Below, piece after piece: positions 10,456-20,389 of a stretch of 64,000 nucleotides of DNA. The notes under the pieces were generated by a model, which made no database searches, was not told where the DNA came from, and worked only from the letters and a program-made list of their open reading frames with translations. This DNA is from Hygrophila difformis (lineage: Eukaryota > Streptophyta > Magnoliopsida > Lamiales > Acanthaceae), in assembly GCA_030278955.1 (NCBI GenBank), contig JAOANR010000005.1, positions 601,431 to 665,430 on the forward strand. The letters are read 5' to 3'. The position numbers and the translations under genes were made by a program. Each line of letters starts with the position of its first letter. Positions within the stretch are counted from its first letter, which is position 1.

Positions 10456-11113
10456 TGTAATACCCGAGAAATCAACATCGATTATTAAATCCAAAAATTA
10501 AAGAATTGGATTTAACTATTGCAACCGAAATAATTCCGAGAGAGCGGAATTAAATATTTTCGGACGATAGCAACTCGAAGAGAGTTATCGGATTATCCAA
10601 CGATCTCGGATAAATCCATATTATGATTTTTAGAATTTAAAATCATAATATTATAAAAAAAAAAAAAGAGAAGAAACCCGCCAGCAGCTGGCCGCGCAGT
10701 GGCGGCGCGTGACCGCGTCAACCCCGCGCCGGCGGCCAGTAGGTGGCGTTTCGAACGCCACACGCGTTTTCGGCTCCATTTTCGAGGTGTGACGACTCCA
10801 ATCAATCCAAATCCGATCCTCAGACATTAAGGGATGTTGGGGGATGCATTTGGATAAGTTTTAAGCATATTAAACACCACAAAGTAGGATTGAAAGTAGT
10901 GCATGAACCAAGATGGATCTAAGTGAACCATATTGAAGGAGGGGGGATTAATGAGGTTGTTAGGCTCCAAATTCGAAGCCAATGACTGCCATAACTCATC
11001 CCCACATTCCAAGGTATGTTATGACAGTCAATTGAGCAATAAACACCCCCAATCCAATCCCTTTTCAACCCCAAAAACACCCCACAAAGTTCACTTACGA
11101 ATTTCAGATTTCC
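10456..11113 (+). mobile_element. TR-GAG 1, 5' LTR left part
   Basis: First 658 bp of the 5' LTR, matching 24242-24891 with about 16 differences. It ends at the target duplication TTTCC (11109-11113) of the Athila-like insertion; the LTR continues at 20390. The 3' LTR shows the uninterrupted sequence CAGATTTCCATTTGAG. Includes a GC-rich stretch (10680-10770). Confidence 0.9.
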
Positions 11114-12550
11114 TGATAATGTGAATTTGTGCTTGGTAATGATATATATTTTGGATGATTTTATGGTGGTTTTGGTACCTCTTTACTCTTGTTGTGTTTG
11201 TTTTGTTGTTTGTAGGAAAATGGCATGGCAATGGAAAATTTTGAGCAAAGTGGAAAAGAAAGAAATAGACATGCAACCATGACTTCCCTAGTCATGACCA
11301 TGACTAGGTAGAAGACCCAAGTCCATGTGCCCAAGCCATTACATAATTAAAGATAGGGATCATGCACAAGAGTAGGAGAAGAAAGAGAAGAAAAAGAAAG
11401 GGACCATGCACAAAAATAGGAGAAGAAAAAAGAAGAAGAAAACAAAAGAAAGAAAGGGACATTTCAACTAAAAAGAAGAAGAAAACAAAAGAAAGAAAGG
11501 GACATTTCAACTAAAAAGCAAGAAGAAAAAGAAGAAGAAGGGGGTAGAGGACGGAAGAAATAGAGAAGAAAGGAGAGAAGAAGAGGAGAGAGGAAAGAAA
11601 GAAGAAAAGAAGGAGGAAGAGAGAAGAAGAAGAAGAAGAGAAAGGAAGAAAACTCATCCATCCTCATCTCTTCTCTTGGTTTGGTTGTAAAATCTCTTCT
11701 TTACATTTGTTTTCTTTTCTATGGATTTAGAGTAGTTTTTCATTTTCTCTAGTTTAAAGACTTGATTAAGAATGGCTTTTGGAATTTGTGAGATGATGTA
11801 ATTTGTGAACTATGAAACTTGATGTTTGTTGGTATTTATGCAATTTCTATGTTTAAGGTTTACTATTGTTGAATTGGATGAATGTTTAGGGCCCAAATAT
11901 TTGTCTAGTTTGATAATTGATTGCCAATTCAATTTGGGTATCCGTAATTGTACTTGAATTGAATAGGTGGTAACCGGGTTGATTAGTTCCTTCCCGGGAA
12001 ATTGTGTAATCGAATTGTGAATTACTCCGCGTAGGTAGTAATTGGTTCGAATCGGGCTTTTCTAGATTATAATGCAATTGAACAACATCTTCTACGGGCG
12101 TACCTAGGAGTGTTAGTTTGATTAGGGGCAATTAACGGGCGTACCTTAATTGTCTAAACTGAAAGGAAAAGTTGGTTGTCTAAGCGGACCTGACAACTAT
12201 AACTGGTTTATCAATTGGCACAATGTTTATGCATCGATGATCTTATCCAAATGCCATTCCAAATCAATCTTTGAACTAGAGGTTTTTAATTCCAATACTT
12301 TGTTTTAAATTTATGTTCTTGACCTCACTCATCATTTTCATAGTTTGTAGAATTACTTAGTTTTTAGTTCTTGTTATCATTTTATTGTTCTCAAAATACA
12401 AAACCCCCCCTTTTAAATATTGTATATATTATGAGAATGTGGTATTCCAATCCCTGAGGACTCGACCCTTGTCACTGCTATACTATATTCATTTTGTGCT
12501 TAGTGACACAGGAATTAAATTATCTTTTGCAGCTATACGACAAGCTGCCA
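11114..12550 (+). mobile_element. Athila-like element, 5' LTR
   Basis: TGATAATGTG...AAGCTGCCA, 1437 bp. It contains a palindrome CTAGTCATG-AC-CATGACTAG (11288-11307), then a purine-rich tract (11360-11655) built of AGAAG/GAAAG words, with a tandem duplication of a ~43-bp unit ending ACATTTCAACTA. Short minus-strand Leu/Phe/Ser-rich frames across the purine tract are composition artefacts. Confidence 0.93.
11360..11655 (+). repeat. Purine-rich (GAA)n-like tract in LTR
   Basis: Nearly 300 bp composed mostly of A and G on the plus strand, repeated in the 3' LTR at 19197-19489 (3 bp shorter). Long purine runs can form triplex or act as polyadenylation or chromatin signals, but nothing here distinguishes those roles. 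Confidence 0.75.
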
Positions 12551-12555
12551 AATTT

Positions 12556-12573
12556 TGGCGCCGTTGCCGGGGA
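12556..12573 (+). other. Primer binding site, tRNA-Asp type
   Basis: TGGCGCCGTTGCCGGGGA, five bases after the LTR end, complementary to the 3' end of plant tRNA-Asp, as known for Athila elements. Identical to the LARD primer site at 2452. Confidence 0.93.
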
Positions 12574-12646
12574 TTGGCGTTCAACTACTACATTCTGTGA
12601 TATTTTATTTTTATCTTTTTAGATTTAATTGGTATTTTCCTTGTTT

Positions 12647-15172
12647 ATGCCTCGTTCTTCTCGTACAGGTGAATTGATATTTGATCTAGAGATTGAGAAG
12701 ACAGCTCGTAGATTGACAAGGGAAGCCAAGTTAAGAAAAAAATCTAAAGTTTCTACATCAACTTCTGGTTTATCATTGGCTACAGAGCTGGACACTTCTA
12801 GTTCCAGTAGTGAAGGAAGTGATACAGAACCTTTAGAAGAAAAAAACATTGTCATGGCTGAAGATAACCGCACATTGAGGGAGTTGGCTGCTCCTGACTT
12901 AACACAGCAGCCTTTATGCATTACATTTCCTACAATTGATGATGAAACTCCCTTTGAGTTAAAATCTGGATTGATCCATTTGTTGCCTGAATTTAATGGT
13001 CTTGCAGGTGAAGAGCCTCACAAGCATCTCCAGGAATTTGATGTAGTATGTTCAAGCATGAAGCCCCCTGGAGTTACAGATGAACAAATCAAATTGAGGG
13101 CATTTCCATTCTCATTGAAAGGGAGTGCAAAAGATTGGCTCTATTATCTCCCAGCAGGTAGCATTACAACTTGGACGGACATGAAAAGAAAATTCTTGGA
13201 GAAGTATTTCCCAGCCTCAAGAGCTGCAAATTTGAGGAAGGAAATATGTGGCATCAAACAACAATCAGGTGAAACGCTCCATGAATACTGGGAGCGGTTT
13301 AACAGGCTAATAATTAAATGTCCTCAACATCAAATCCCACCCCAATTGTTAATTCAATACTTCTATGATGGTTTGTTGTTGATGGACAGGAACATCATTG
13401 ATGCTGCAAGTGGAGGAGCTTTGGTGAATAAGACTCCAACACAAGCCTGGGAGTTGATTGATCGAATGGCAGAGAATACTCAACAATTTGGCACAAGGGA
13501 TGCAATGCCAACCAATATGCCAAGTGGTGATTCTTCAATGCAAACAATGCAACAACAACTTTCAGAGTTGGCAAGCTTTGTTCGCAAGATGGCCACAGGA
13601 AGTATAAAGCCAACTGTCCAGGTGAAGGCATGTGGCATTTGCACAAGTATTGAACATCCAACCGATGCATGCCCAACTCTCCAAGAAGATACACCGGTGG
13701 ATGTGAATGCACTTGACTATTCCAATTGGCGTCCACAATATAATCCCTATTCCAATACCTACAATCCAGGTTGGAGAGACCATCCAAATCTTCGATATGG
13801 CAATCAACATCAACAACAAAATCATCCATCTTCAGCACCACAACAAGTGCACCCTCCTCGTCAATATGAAAGACAACCACCTCAAGCTACAACAAGTTCA
13901 AGTCCATCTTTGGAAGAATTGGTTAAATCCATGGCCACATCAACTTTGCAATTTCAACAAGACACGAAGGCAAGTATTGAAAAATTGCAAAGCCAAATCA
14001 ATCAAGTGTCTGAGGAAGTTAGGCAAATTCGAGAGAAAGGAAAATGGCCAGCTCAACCCGAGCCAAACCCGAAGAATGTCAGTGCCATGATCTTGAGGAG
14101 TGGAAAAGAAGTTGAAGGTCCTTCTCCAATGTCAAAGGAGCAAAATGAAAAACAAATTGAGAAGGAGATTGAAAAGGAGGCAGAAACTTCTAACAAGGTA
14201 AATTCTAAATGGATTCATTTATATCAAACTAAAATACCTCATTTTCCCGACAGGTTAAAGAAGCCTCCAAAGGTTGACAAAAAGAAAGAGATGCTTGAAA
14301 TATTCAAGAAAGTTCAATTGAACATTCCACTTTTGGAAGCCATCAATCAAATCCCCAAGTATGCAAAGTTCTTGAAGGAATTGTGCACCAACAAAAAGAA
14401 GCTTCGGGGAGATGAGTGTATAATAGCAGGTGAGAGTGTATCTGCAGTCATAAAAAGAAAAATCCCACCCAAAACAGGTGATCCAGGTATGTTTTCAATT
14501 CCTTGCAAAATTGGAACAAAAGAGGTGAGCAAAGCCATGTTAGATTTAGGTGCTGCGATAAATGTGATGCCAAGATCAATATATAATTCCCTAAATCTAG
14601 GTCCATTGAAAGAAACAGGAATTATTATTCAACTTGCTGATAGATCAAATGCTTATCCTGATGGTATGTTAGAAGATGTGTTAGTTCAAGTTAATGATGC
14701 AATATTTCCTGTAGATTTCTATGTTGTGGATATGAACGATGATCATTGCTTTAATCCACCCCCTCTTTTGTTGGGAAGACCTTTTATGTATACTGCAGGA
14801 GTGAAGATTGATGTGAAGAAAGGCACTCTTACTTTGGAATTTGATGGAGAAGAACTTTCTTTCAATCTTTCTAATACTATCGAACATCCTGATGATTCTA
14901 AAGCTTTATATGCTATTAATATTATTCAACCTTGTGTGCAGGATATTCGTAAGCTTAATGGTAAAGACCCTGGAGATATTGAATGGATAGATACTGTAAA
15001 CTTTGGGTCTAACAAAAAATTTAAGCTGAATGGAAAAGATCCACCGGAAGTATGGCTTGGAGCATTATGGGATAAAAATGGTGGAATGAATTTGAATAAT
15101 CATGGAGATCGAAAAAAATTGCAATTGCAGAAGTTTGGTGGATTTTGGTATGATGCTTATGAGAATGGTTGA
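12647..15172 (+). CDS. Athila-like Gag-protease polyprotein (841 aa)
   Basis: Structural and protease polyprotein of the Athila-like element; it should form the virus-like particle in the cytoplasm. I start at the first ATG (MPRSSRTGELIF); the frame is open slightly further upstream without ATG. Order: basic/Ser-rich N-terminus; retrotransposon gag domain about residues 140-270 (AKDWLYYLPAGSITTWTDMK, LRKEICGIKQQSGETLHEYW); a CX2CX4HX4C zinc knuckle (CGICTSIEHPTDAC) near 330; a Gln/His/Pro-rich and coiled stretch; an aspartic protease-like domain about 615-750 with MLDLGAAINVMP as active-site motif and LLLGRPF near its end. The frame then continues to a GFWYDAYENG terminus without RT. The ORF is intact and uninterrupted, unlike most elements here. 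Whether it is translated is not shown. Confidence 0.88.
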   Translation: MPRSSRTGELIFDLEIEKTARRLTREAKLRKKSKVSTSTSGLSLATELDTSSSSSEGSDTEPLEEKNIVMAEDNRTLRELAAPDLTQQPLCITFPTIDDETPFELKSGLIHLLPEFNGLAGEEPHKHLQEFDVVCSSMKPPGVTDEQIKLRAFPFSLKGSAKDWLYYLPAGSITTWTDMKRKFLEKYFPASRAANLRKEICGIKQQSGETLHEYWERFNRLIIKCPQHQIPPQLLIQYFYDGLLLMDRNIIDAASGGALVNKTPTQAWELIDRMAENTQQFGTRDAMPTNMPSGDSSMQTMQQQLSELASFVRKMATGSIKPTVQVKACGICTSIEHPTDACPTLQEDTPVDVNALDYSNWRPQYNPYSNTYNPGWRDHPNLRYGNQHQQQNHPSSAPQQVHPPRQYERQPPQATTSSSPSLEELVKSMATSTLQFQQDTKASIEKLQSQINQVSEEVRQIREKGKWPAQPEPNPKNVSAMILRSGKEVEGPSPMSKEQNEKQIEKEIEKEAETSNKVNSKWIHLYQTKIPHFPDRLKKPPKVDKKKEMLEIFKKVQLNIPLLEAINQIPKYAKFLKELCTNKKKLRGDECIIAGESVSAVIKRKIPPKTGDPGMFSIPCKIGTKEVSKAMLDLGAAINVMPRSIYNSLNLGPLKETGIIIQLADRSNAYPDGMLEDVLVQVNDAIFPVDFYVVDMNDDHCFNPPPLLLGRPFMYTAGVKIDVKKGTLTLEFDGEELSFNLSNTIEHPDDSKALYAINIIQPCVQDIRKLNGKDPGDIEWIDTVNFGSNKKFKLNGKDPPEVWLGALWDKNGGMNLNNHGDRKKLQLQKFGGFWYDAYENG

Positions 15173-15217
15173 AGAATTTGGAAGAAGTCTAGCTCAAGGA
15201 CTTTAAACAAAGCGCTT

Positions 15218-15235
15218 CTTGGGAGGCAACCCAAG
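15218..15235 (+). repeat. CTTGGGAGGCAACCCAAG hairpin
   Basis: An 18-base perfect hairpin (CTTGGG, GGCAAC centre, CCCAAG) 46 bp after the gag-protease stop. Comparable GGGAGGCAACCC motifs are common between coding blocks in Athila/Tat-type elements; its role is unknown. Confidence 0.6.
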
Positions 15236-15604
15236 CAAATAAATTATTTTTATGCTATATATTTTGTCATGTTGATCATTATATATTTGGTATAATTTTG
15301 ATTTGTTAATGGTATTTTGTTTGTGATTTTGTAGGTTTGTAGATGTGAAGATGGGATTTTTGGATCAAGGAACAAGTTGAAGTGTTTAAAGGAGGAAATT
15401 TTCAGTAAAGGAGGTAATGTGTACTCATGAGCATGATTAAATCGCATTTAACTTGCTGAAATTAAAAAAATTTAAAAAAAAAAATTTAAAAAAAAAAATT
15501 AAATTAAAAAAATTAAAATAAATAAATAAATAATAAAAAAATATATAATATATATACATATATATATATAATAAAATTTCAAGTTGATTACATCAAGGAA
15601 GATA

Positions 15605-15870
15605 CCTCTTAATCATGCCCATGCCCAAGATCATGAAAGTTACTGTTTTGAAGGCCAAATTCCAGACTAGCAGGTAGCCCTTATTCATGGCCATGACCAA
15701 GTTGCATTTCCCAAGCTGTGTAAAAAAAGAGTTGAGACTTTATTTTCCAGAGAGGTACACATCCCTTATTCATGCCCATGATTAAGAGTCACTTGCCAAG
15801 CTGTTTTGAAGGCCAATTTTCAGCAAACTTAGTGTTCTCTAATCATGCCCATGATCAACTCACACAAAGT
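15605..15870. repeat. Repeats around TCATGCCCATGA
   Basis: Four irregular units 70-85 bp apart, each with (T/A)ATCATGCCCATG or TTCATGGCCATGA. The core TCATG-CC-CATGA is palindromic. Two units share GTTTTGAAGGCCAA(A/T)TT. The same CATGACCATG theme forms the palindrome in the LTR (11288). Confidence 0.6.
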
Positions 15871-16794
15871 CCCCTGAAGTCTATTTTCCCCAAAAACTTA
15901 AACTTCATCTCTTCCCCAATTATTTCCCCAATTATTTCCTTCCCCAAATTTTCTATCCTTCTTCTTCCCCAAATTCCCAATCCCACCACCATCTTCAACC
16001 TCATCCACCCACCTCCGCCGGAGCACCACCACCCACCGCCGGCCGCCGCACCAGCCCCTTCACCCAACGCCGCCCCTGTACCGGAGCACCAGCGCCGCCG
16101 CCGGCCTTCCCCCTCATTCCCGAGCGCCACCTCCGGTCTTCCATCCTCCGCCGTCGCGCCTCCCGCCCGTCGCCGCCCGCCGCTGCACCCAGATCTGCCC
16201 TCGTCGCCTTCTCAACGCCAACCACGGCGAGCGCACCAGCCGCCCCTCCAACGATGCCGCGTCGTCCCTTCCGATCTCAGATCCGGCCATCTCCTCGCGC
16301 CACCTATCGCCTCGTCTCGCCACCACGGCGAGCTCCCACCGCCGCCGCTCCCCTCTGTTCGACGAATCTCGCCCAGCCGTCGTCGCCTGACCTCGCACCA
16401 CCACCTCTGCCACCGCGAGCGCCGCCGCGCCTTCGTCAACGGAACACCAGCGCCGCCGCACTCTCTCTCGTCTTCAACCACCTTCGCGAACGCAGGTCCA
16501 ACTCCGGCCACCACCATCATCTTCAACTCCTACTTCGTACGCGCCGCCCCTCGCCGCAGCCGCCTCAGTCCACCTCGCCCGTCGCCGCAGCCGCCTCAGT
16601 CCACCTCGGCGAAGCTCGACAGCGCCACCCTCTCCTTTCTCCAGCCGAAAGTCGCCGCCGTCACCAACCTGTTCGCGAGCCACCACAGCGCCGTCCCTCC
16701 GCCGGAGCACCAACACCAGCGCCGCCTCCAGCCTCCGCCGTCGCAACCAGCGCCGTCACCCCTCTGCCCTAGCACCGCCCACTGCTCACTGTAA
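15772..16794 (+). other. GC-rich island with 340-codon Pro/Arg-rich frame
   Basis: From ~15990 the sequence becomes very GC-rich (CCGCCG, CACCACC, TCGCC words). Plus-strand frames are open for 340 and 172 codons and minus-strand frames for ~115. The longest encodes a Pro/Ser/Arg/His-rich low-complexity chain with no domain. Open frames on both strands argue for compositional bias. The composition resembles plant 5' exons or UTRs, so a captured host fragment is possible. I do not call it a gene. Confidence 0.45.
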
Positions 16795-17330
16795 TGAGTT
16801 ATTCCCTTGTGTGTGTCCACAGCACCCATGGTAACTTCCTTCCAATTTCTTTTGGTTCAGTGAAATGTGATTATATCTTATTGAATTGGAATTCTTTGGG
16901 CATTTTGATTTTAATCAATTGATAGTAACAGTAAATACTTTGGCTTAGTGTTAAATATGAAATTCTGTTGCTTTATGGTGTGGGCTTACTTTATTTTGCA
17001 AGTAGTGGAATTGTTAATTGGAAATGAATTTGCTTATGATGGTGTAATTGTTGTGGAAGTTTTAAAAAAAAAAAGGCATGTTCTTGTCATTTTTCTTTCA
17101 CTAGTTTTGAGTTTAAAAAGTTAAGAATCCATCGTTAAGCTTGCAATTTGATGTTTTTGTCGAGAAATGATACTGCTTGGGAAGTTTTCTGTGTGCAGGG
17201 ATTCAAAATTATCAAGTAGTCATGTTCAAGCATTTCAACATTCCACCATGTCGTGCCATCAAACCCCTCATGAGTTCCAGGGAAGTCCTTTTCTATTCAC
17301 CTTTTAATACATTGAGGACAATGTAGACTT

Positions 17331-17346
17331 TAGGTGTGGGGGAGGA
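17331..17346 (+). other. Internal polypurine-tract copy
   Basis: TTTAGGTGTGGGGGAGG repeats the sequence of the terminal tract (TTTAGGTGTGGGGGAATT, 18933-18950) 1.6 kb upstream. It could act as a central polypurine tract or mark an old junction between elements. Confidence 0.55.
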
Positions 17347-18932
17347 ACTATCTATGAAGTGCTTGCCATTTTCTGTGAAAAAAAAAAAATATCTTTTGAA
17401 AAAAAAAAAATACAAGTTGTTTTATTTGAATTTTTTTTTTGTGAATTTGATGTGAATAGGTAACTGAATTGAGTCTATGAGGTTTAAGTTGACAAATCTT
17501 TTAAGTATGATTGATGATTTCTGACACTGAACATGTGAAGCCAACTATTTTGTGAACCCATGTGAGAAATTGAGCCTCTTTCCAAAGCTTGATGTTTTAC
17601 TAAAAAAAAAATAATAATAAATAAAAATATACTTATCTCAAGCTTTTGGAAATTTCTTTCTTGTGTGAATTATGTGGTAATCATTTTGACATTCTAGAAT
17701 TTGAATGATTATACATGTTGAACTTGCATTGATTGAATCCGATATTTTGAACATGATAAGGGCATTAGGATAAACCTTTTTAGCCTTCTTGTTGGCCTTA
17801 ACCCATATTTCTATCCCTAGTTTTCCACTTTGAGCCTTTTATCCATTTTCTTTGTTTATATATAACCCTTAGCCTATTAAGCCTTTTCTTTTTGTCATAC
17901 CATTGCTTTTGAACCCTAGTGATTGAAGTACTTTCATAAGTCATTATGGTTGAATTTTTGTGTTGGTTGCAAAATAAAATAAAAATAAAAAAAAAAGCTT
18001 AGAAATTGTGTTCTTTTGGAATTCTCAAGGTATTTTGTTGGATTTTTGTATTACTTGGTTGATTTGTGAAATCTTTGTATATACATATTCCCCTAAAAAA
18101 AAAATTAAATTAAAAAAAAAACAGCCCTTAAAAAAAATAAATAAATAAATACAAGGGCAGTGGATGGATATAGCTTGACATGTGTTCCTCTGACCTCAGT
18201 GTCATGAACAGAGAGTTGAAGTTCCGTCTGCACTTTTCAAATTGTTGAATTCCTCTAATAAACATGTCTAAGCTATTGAAGCCCACGGAAAAAAAAAAGA
18301 AAAGAAAAAAAAAGAAAAAAATAAAAAAAAATAAAAATAAAAAAAAAATAAAAGGGGATATATGTTTGGCAAGTTTTGTTTTTGTTTTGGTTTATTGCTT
18401 GGGAAATTTTGGGATTGTTTGGAAGTTGTATATAGGATGATCTTTTGGTTTGTTTATTTTAGAAAACCTTGGGAGGATAGAATAGAGGTAATTTTTGTTC
18501 TTTTGAACCTCTTGGTTTTGTTTTGGTTTGGCAATCATGATGTGCTATAATGTTTTCTATGATGACTCTTTGGAAGTACTTGCATTCACTTTAGCCTTTT
18601 TATTCCCTTTTTCTTCCTACCCCAACCATGGCCCCGTTATTACCCTTTGTGAAAGACCCTTTGATTCTTAATGTTGGATAATATATCTTTGCATGGGAAA
18701 TGTGATTTTCATTCAAGCCTATGGGATTTTCATTTTGATTTATCACTTGAGTGCTTATTTGTTCACCCACACTTGATATTGAGAGGAGTGCATACACTTT
18801 ATCCTTGGGAGTTGTTGGCTTAATATGTTTGATGTTGGATTAATTTGATTGTACTTGAATGGACTTGTTGATTTTAAACTCTTTATGATTTAATTTAGTT
18901 TCTTTTGACTCTATGCTTGAGGGCAAGCATAC

Positions 18933-18950
18933 TTTAGGTGTGGGGGAATT
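18933..18950 (+). other. Polypurine tract of Athila-like element
   Basis: TTTAGGTGTGGGGGAATT directly precedes the 3' LTR start TGATAATG, the expected place for plus-strand priming. Confidence 0.85.
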
Positions 18951-20384
18951 TGATAATGTGAATTTGTGCTTGGTAATGATATATATTTTGGATGATTTTA
19001 TGGTGATTTTGGTACCTCTTTACTCTTGTTGTGTTTGTTTTGTTGTTTGTAGGAAAATGGCATGGCAATGGAAAATTTTGAGCAAAGTGGAAAAGAAAGA
19101 AATAGACATGCAACCATGACTTCCCTAGTCATGACCATGACTAGGTAGAAGACCCAAGTCCATGTGCCCAAGCCATTACATAATTAAAGATAGGGATCAT
19201 GCACAAGAGTAGGAGAAGAAAGAGAAGAAAAAGAAAGGGACCATGCACAAAAATAGGAGAAGAAAAAAGAAGAAGAAAACAAAAGAAAGAAAGGGACATT
19301 TCAACTAAAAAGAAGAAGAAAACAAAAGAAAGAAAGGGACATTTCAACTAAAAAGCAAGAAGAAAAAGAAGAAGAAGGGGGTAGAGGACGGAAGAAATAG
19401 AGAAGAAAGGAGAGAAGAAGAGGAGAGAGGAAAGAAAGAAGAAAAGAAGGAGGAAGAGAGAAGAAGAAGAAGAGAAAGGAAGAAAACTCATCCATCCTCA
19501 TATCTTCTCTTGGTTTGGTTGTAAAATCTCTTCTTTACATTTGTTTTCTTTTCTATGGATTTAGAGTAGTTTTTCATTTTCTCTAGTTTAAAGACTTGAT
19601 TAAGAATGGCTTTTGGAATTTGTGAGATGATGTAATTTGTGAACTATGAAACTTGATGTTTGTTGGTATTTATGCAATTTCTATGTTTAAGGTTTACTAT
19701 TGTTGAATTGGATGAATGTTTAGGGCCCAAATATTTGTCTAGTTTGATAATTGATTGCCAATTCAATTTGGGTATCCGTAATTGTACTTGAATTGAATAG
19801 GTGGTAACCGGGTTGATTAGTTCCTTCCCGGGAAATTGTGTAATCGAATTGTGAATTACTCCGCGTAGGTAGTAATTGGTTCGAATCGGGCTTTTCTAGA
19901 TTATAATGCAATTGAACAACATCTTCTACGGGCGTACCTAGGAGTGTTAGTTTGATTAGGGGCAATTAACGGGCGTACCTTAATTGTCTAAACTGAAAGG
20001 AAAAGTTGGTTGTCTAAGCGGACCTGACAACTATAACTGGTTTATCAATTGGCACAATGTTTATGCATCGATGATCTTATCCAAATGCCATTCCAAATCA
20101 ATCTTTGAACTAGAGGTTTTTAATTCCAATACTTTGTTTTAAATTTATGTTCTTGACCTCACTCATCATTTTCATAGTTTGTAGAATTACTTAGTTTTTA
20201 GTTCTTGTTATCATTTTATTGTTCTCAAAATACAAAACCCCCCCTTTTAAATATTGTATATATTATGAGAATGTGGTATTCCAATCCCTGAGGACTCGAC
20301 CCTTGTCACTGCTATACTATATTCATTTTGTGCTTAGTGACACAGGAATTAAATTATCTTTTGCAGCTATACGACAAGCTGCCA
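18951..20384 (+). mobile_element. Athila-like element, 3' LTR
   Basis: 1434 bp, almost identical to 11114-12550; differences seen by eye are two substitutions (GGTGGTTTTG/GGTGATTTTG and CATCTCTT/CATATCTT) and one missing AGA. Followed by TTTCC, the target duplication. Confidence 0.95.
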
Positions 20385-20389
20385 TTTCC

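Larger units (their letters stand above)
15173..18950 (+). mobile_element. Athila-like element, non-coding remainder of internal region
   Basis: This span should hold reverse transcriptase, RNase H, integrase and an env-like ORF in a complete Athila; none is present. It contains the hairpin CTTGGGAGGCAACCCAAG (15218-15235), poly(A)-rich tracts (15460-15570, 17380-17440, 18095-18145, 18290-18355), CATG-containing repeats (15605-15870), a GC-rich island (15990-16794) and an internal copy of the polypurine tract (17331-17346). The AT-rich parts carry no usable ORF. Confidence 0.8.
11114..20384 (+). mobile_element. Pol-less Athila-like Ty3/Gypsy element
   Basis: A 9.27 kb element with LTRs at 11114-12550 and 18951-20384, a tRNA-Asp primer site at 12556, a gag-protease ORF (12647-15172) and a polypurine tract ending at 18950. 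The target duplication TTTCC lies at 11109-11113 and 20385-20389, and the intact sister LTR of the host element gives the empty site. Reverse transcriptase, RNase H and integrase are absent; 3.8 kb of non-coding and GC-rich DNA fills their place. LTR copies differ by only about two substitutions and one 3-bp indel by eye, so insertion was very recent and must have used enzymes supplied in trans. Confidence 0.93.

Noticed and set aside
11304..11667. Minus-strand Leu/Phe/Ser-rich ORFs in the Athila-like LTR
   Set aside because: They are the complement of the purine-rich tract and recur only because the LTR is duplicated.
15772..16794. 340-codon ORF as an env-like gene
   Set aside because: No signal peptide, membrane segment or domain; the composition explains the open frame.
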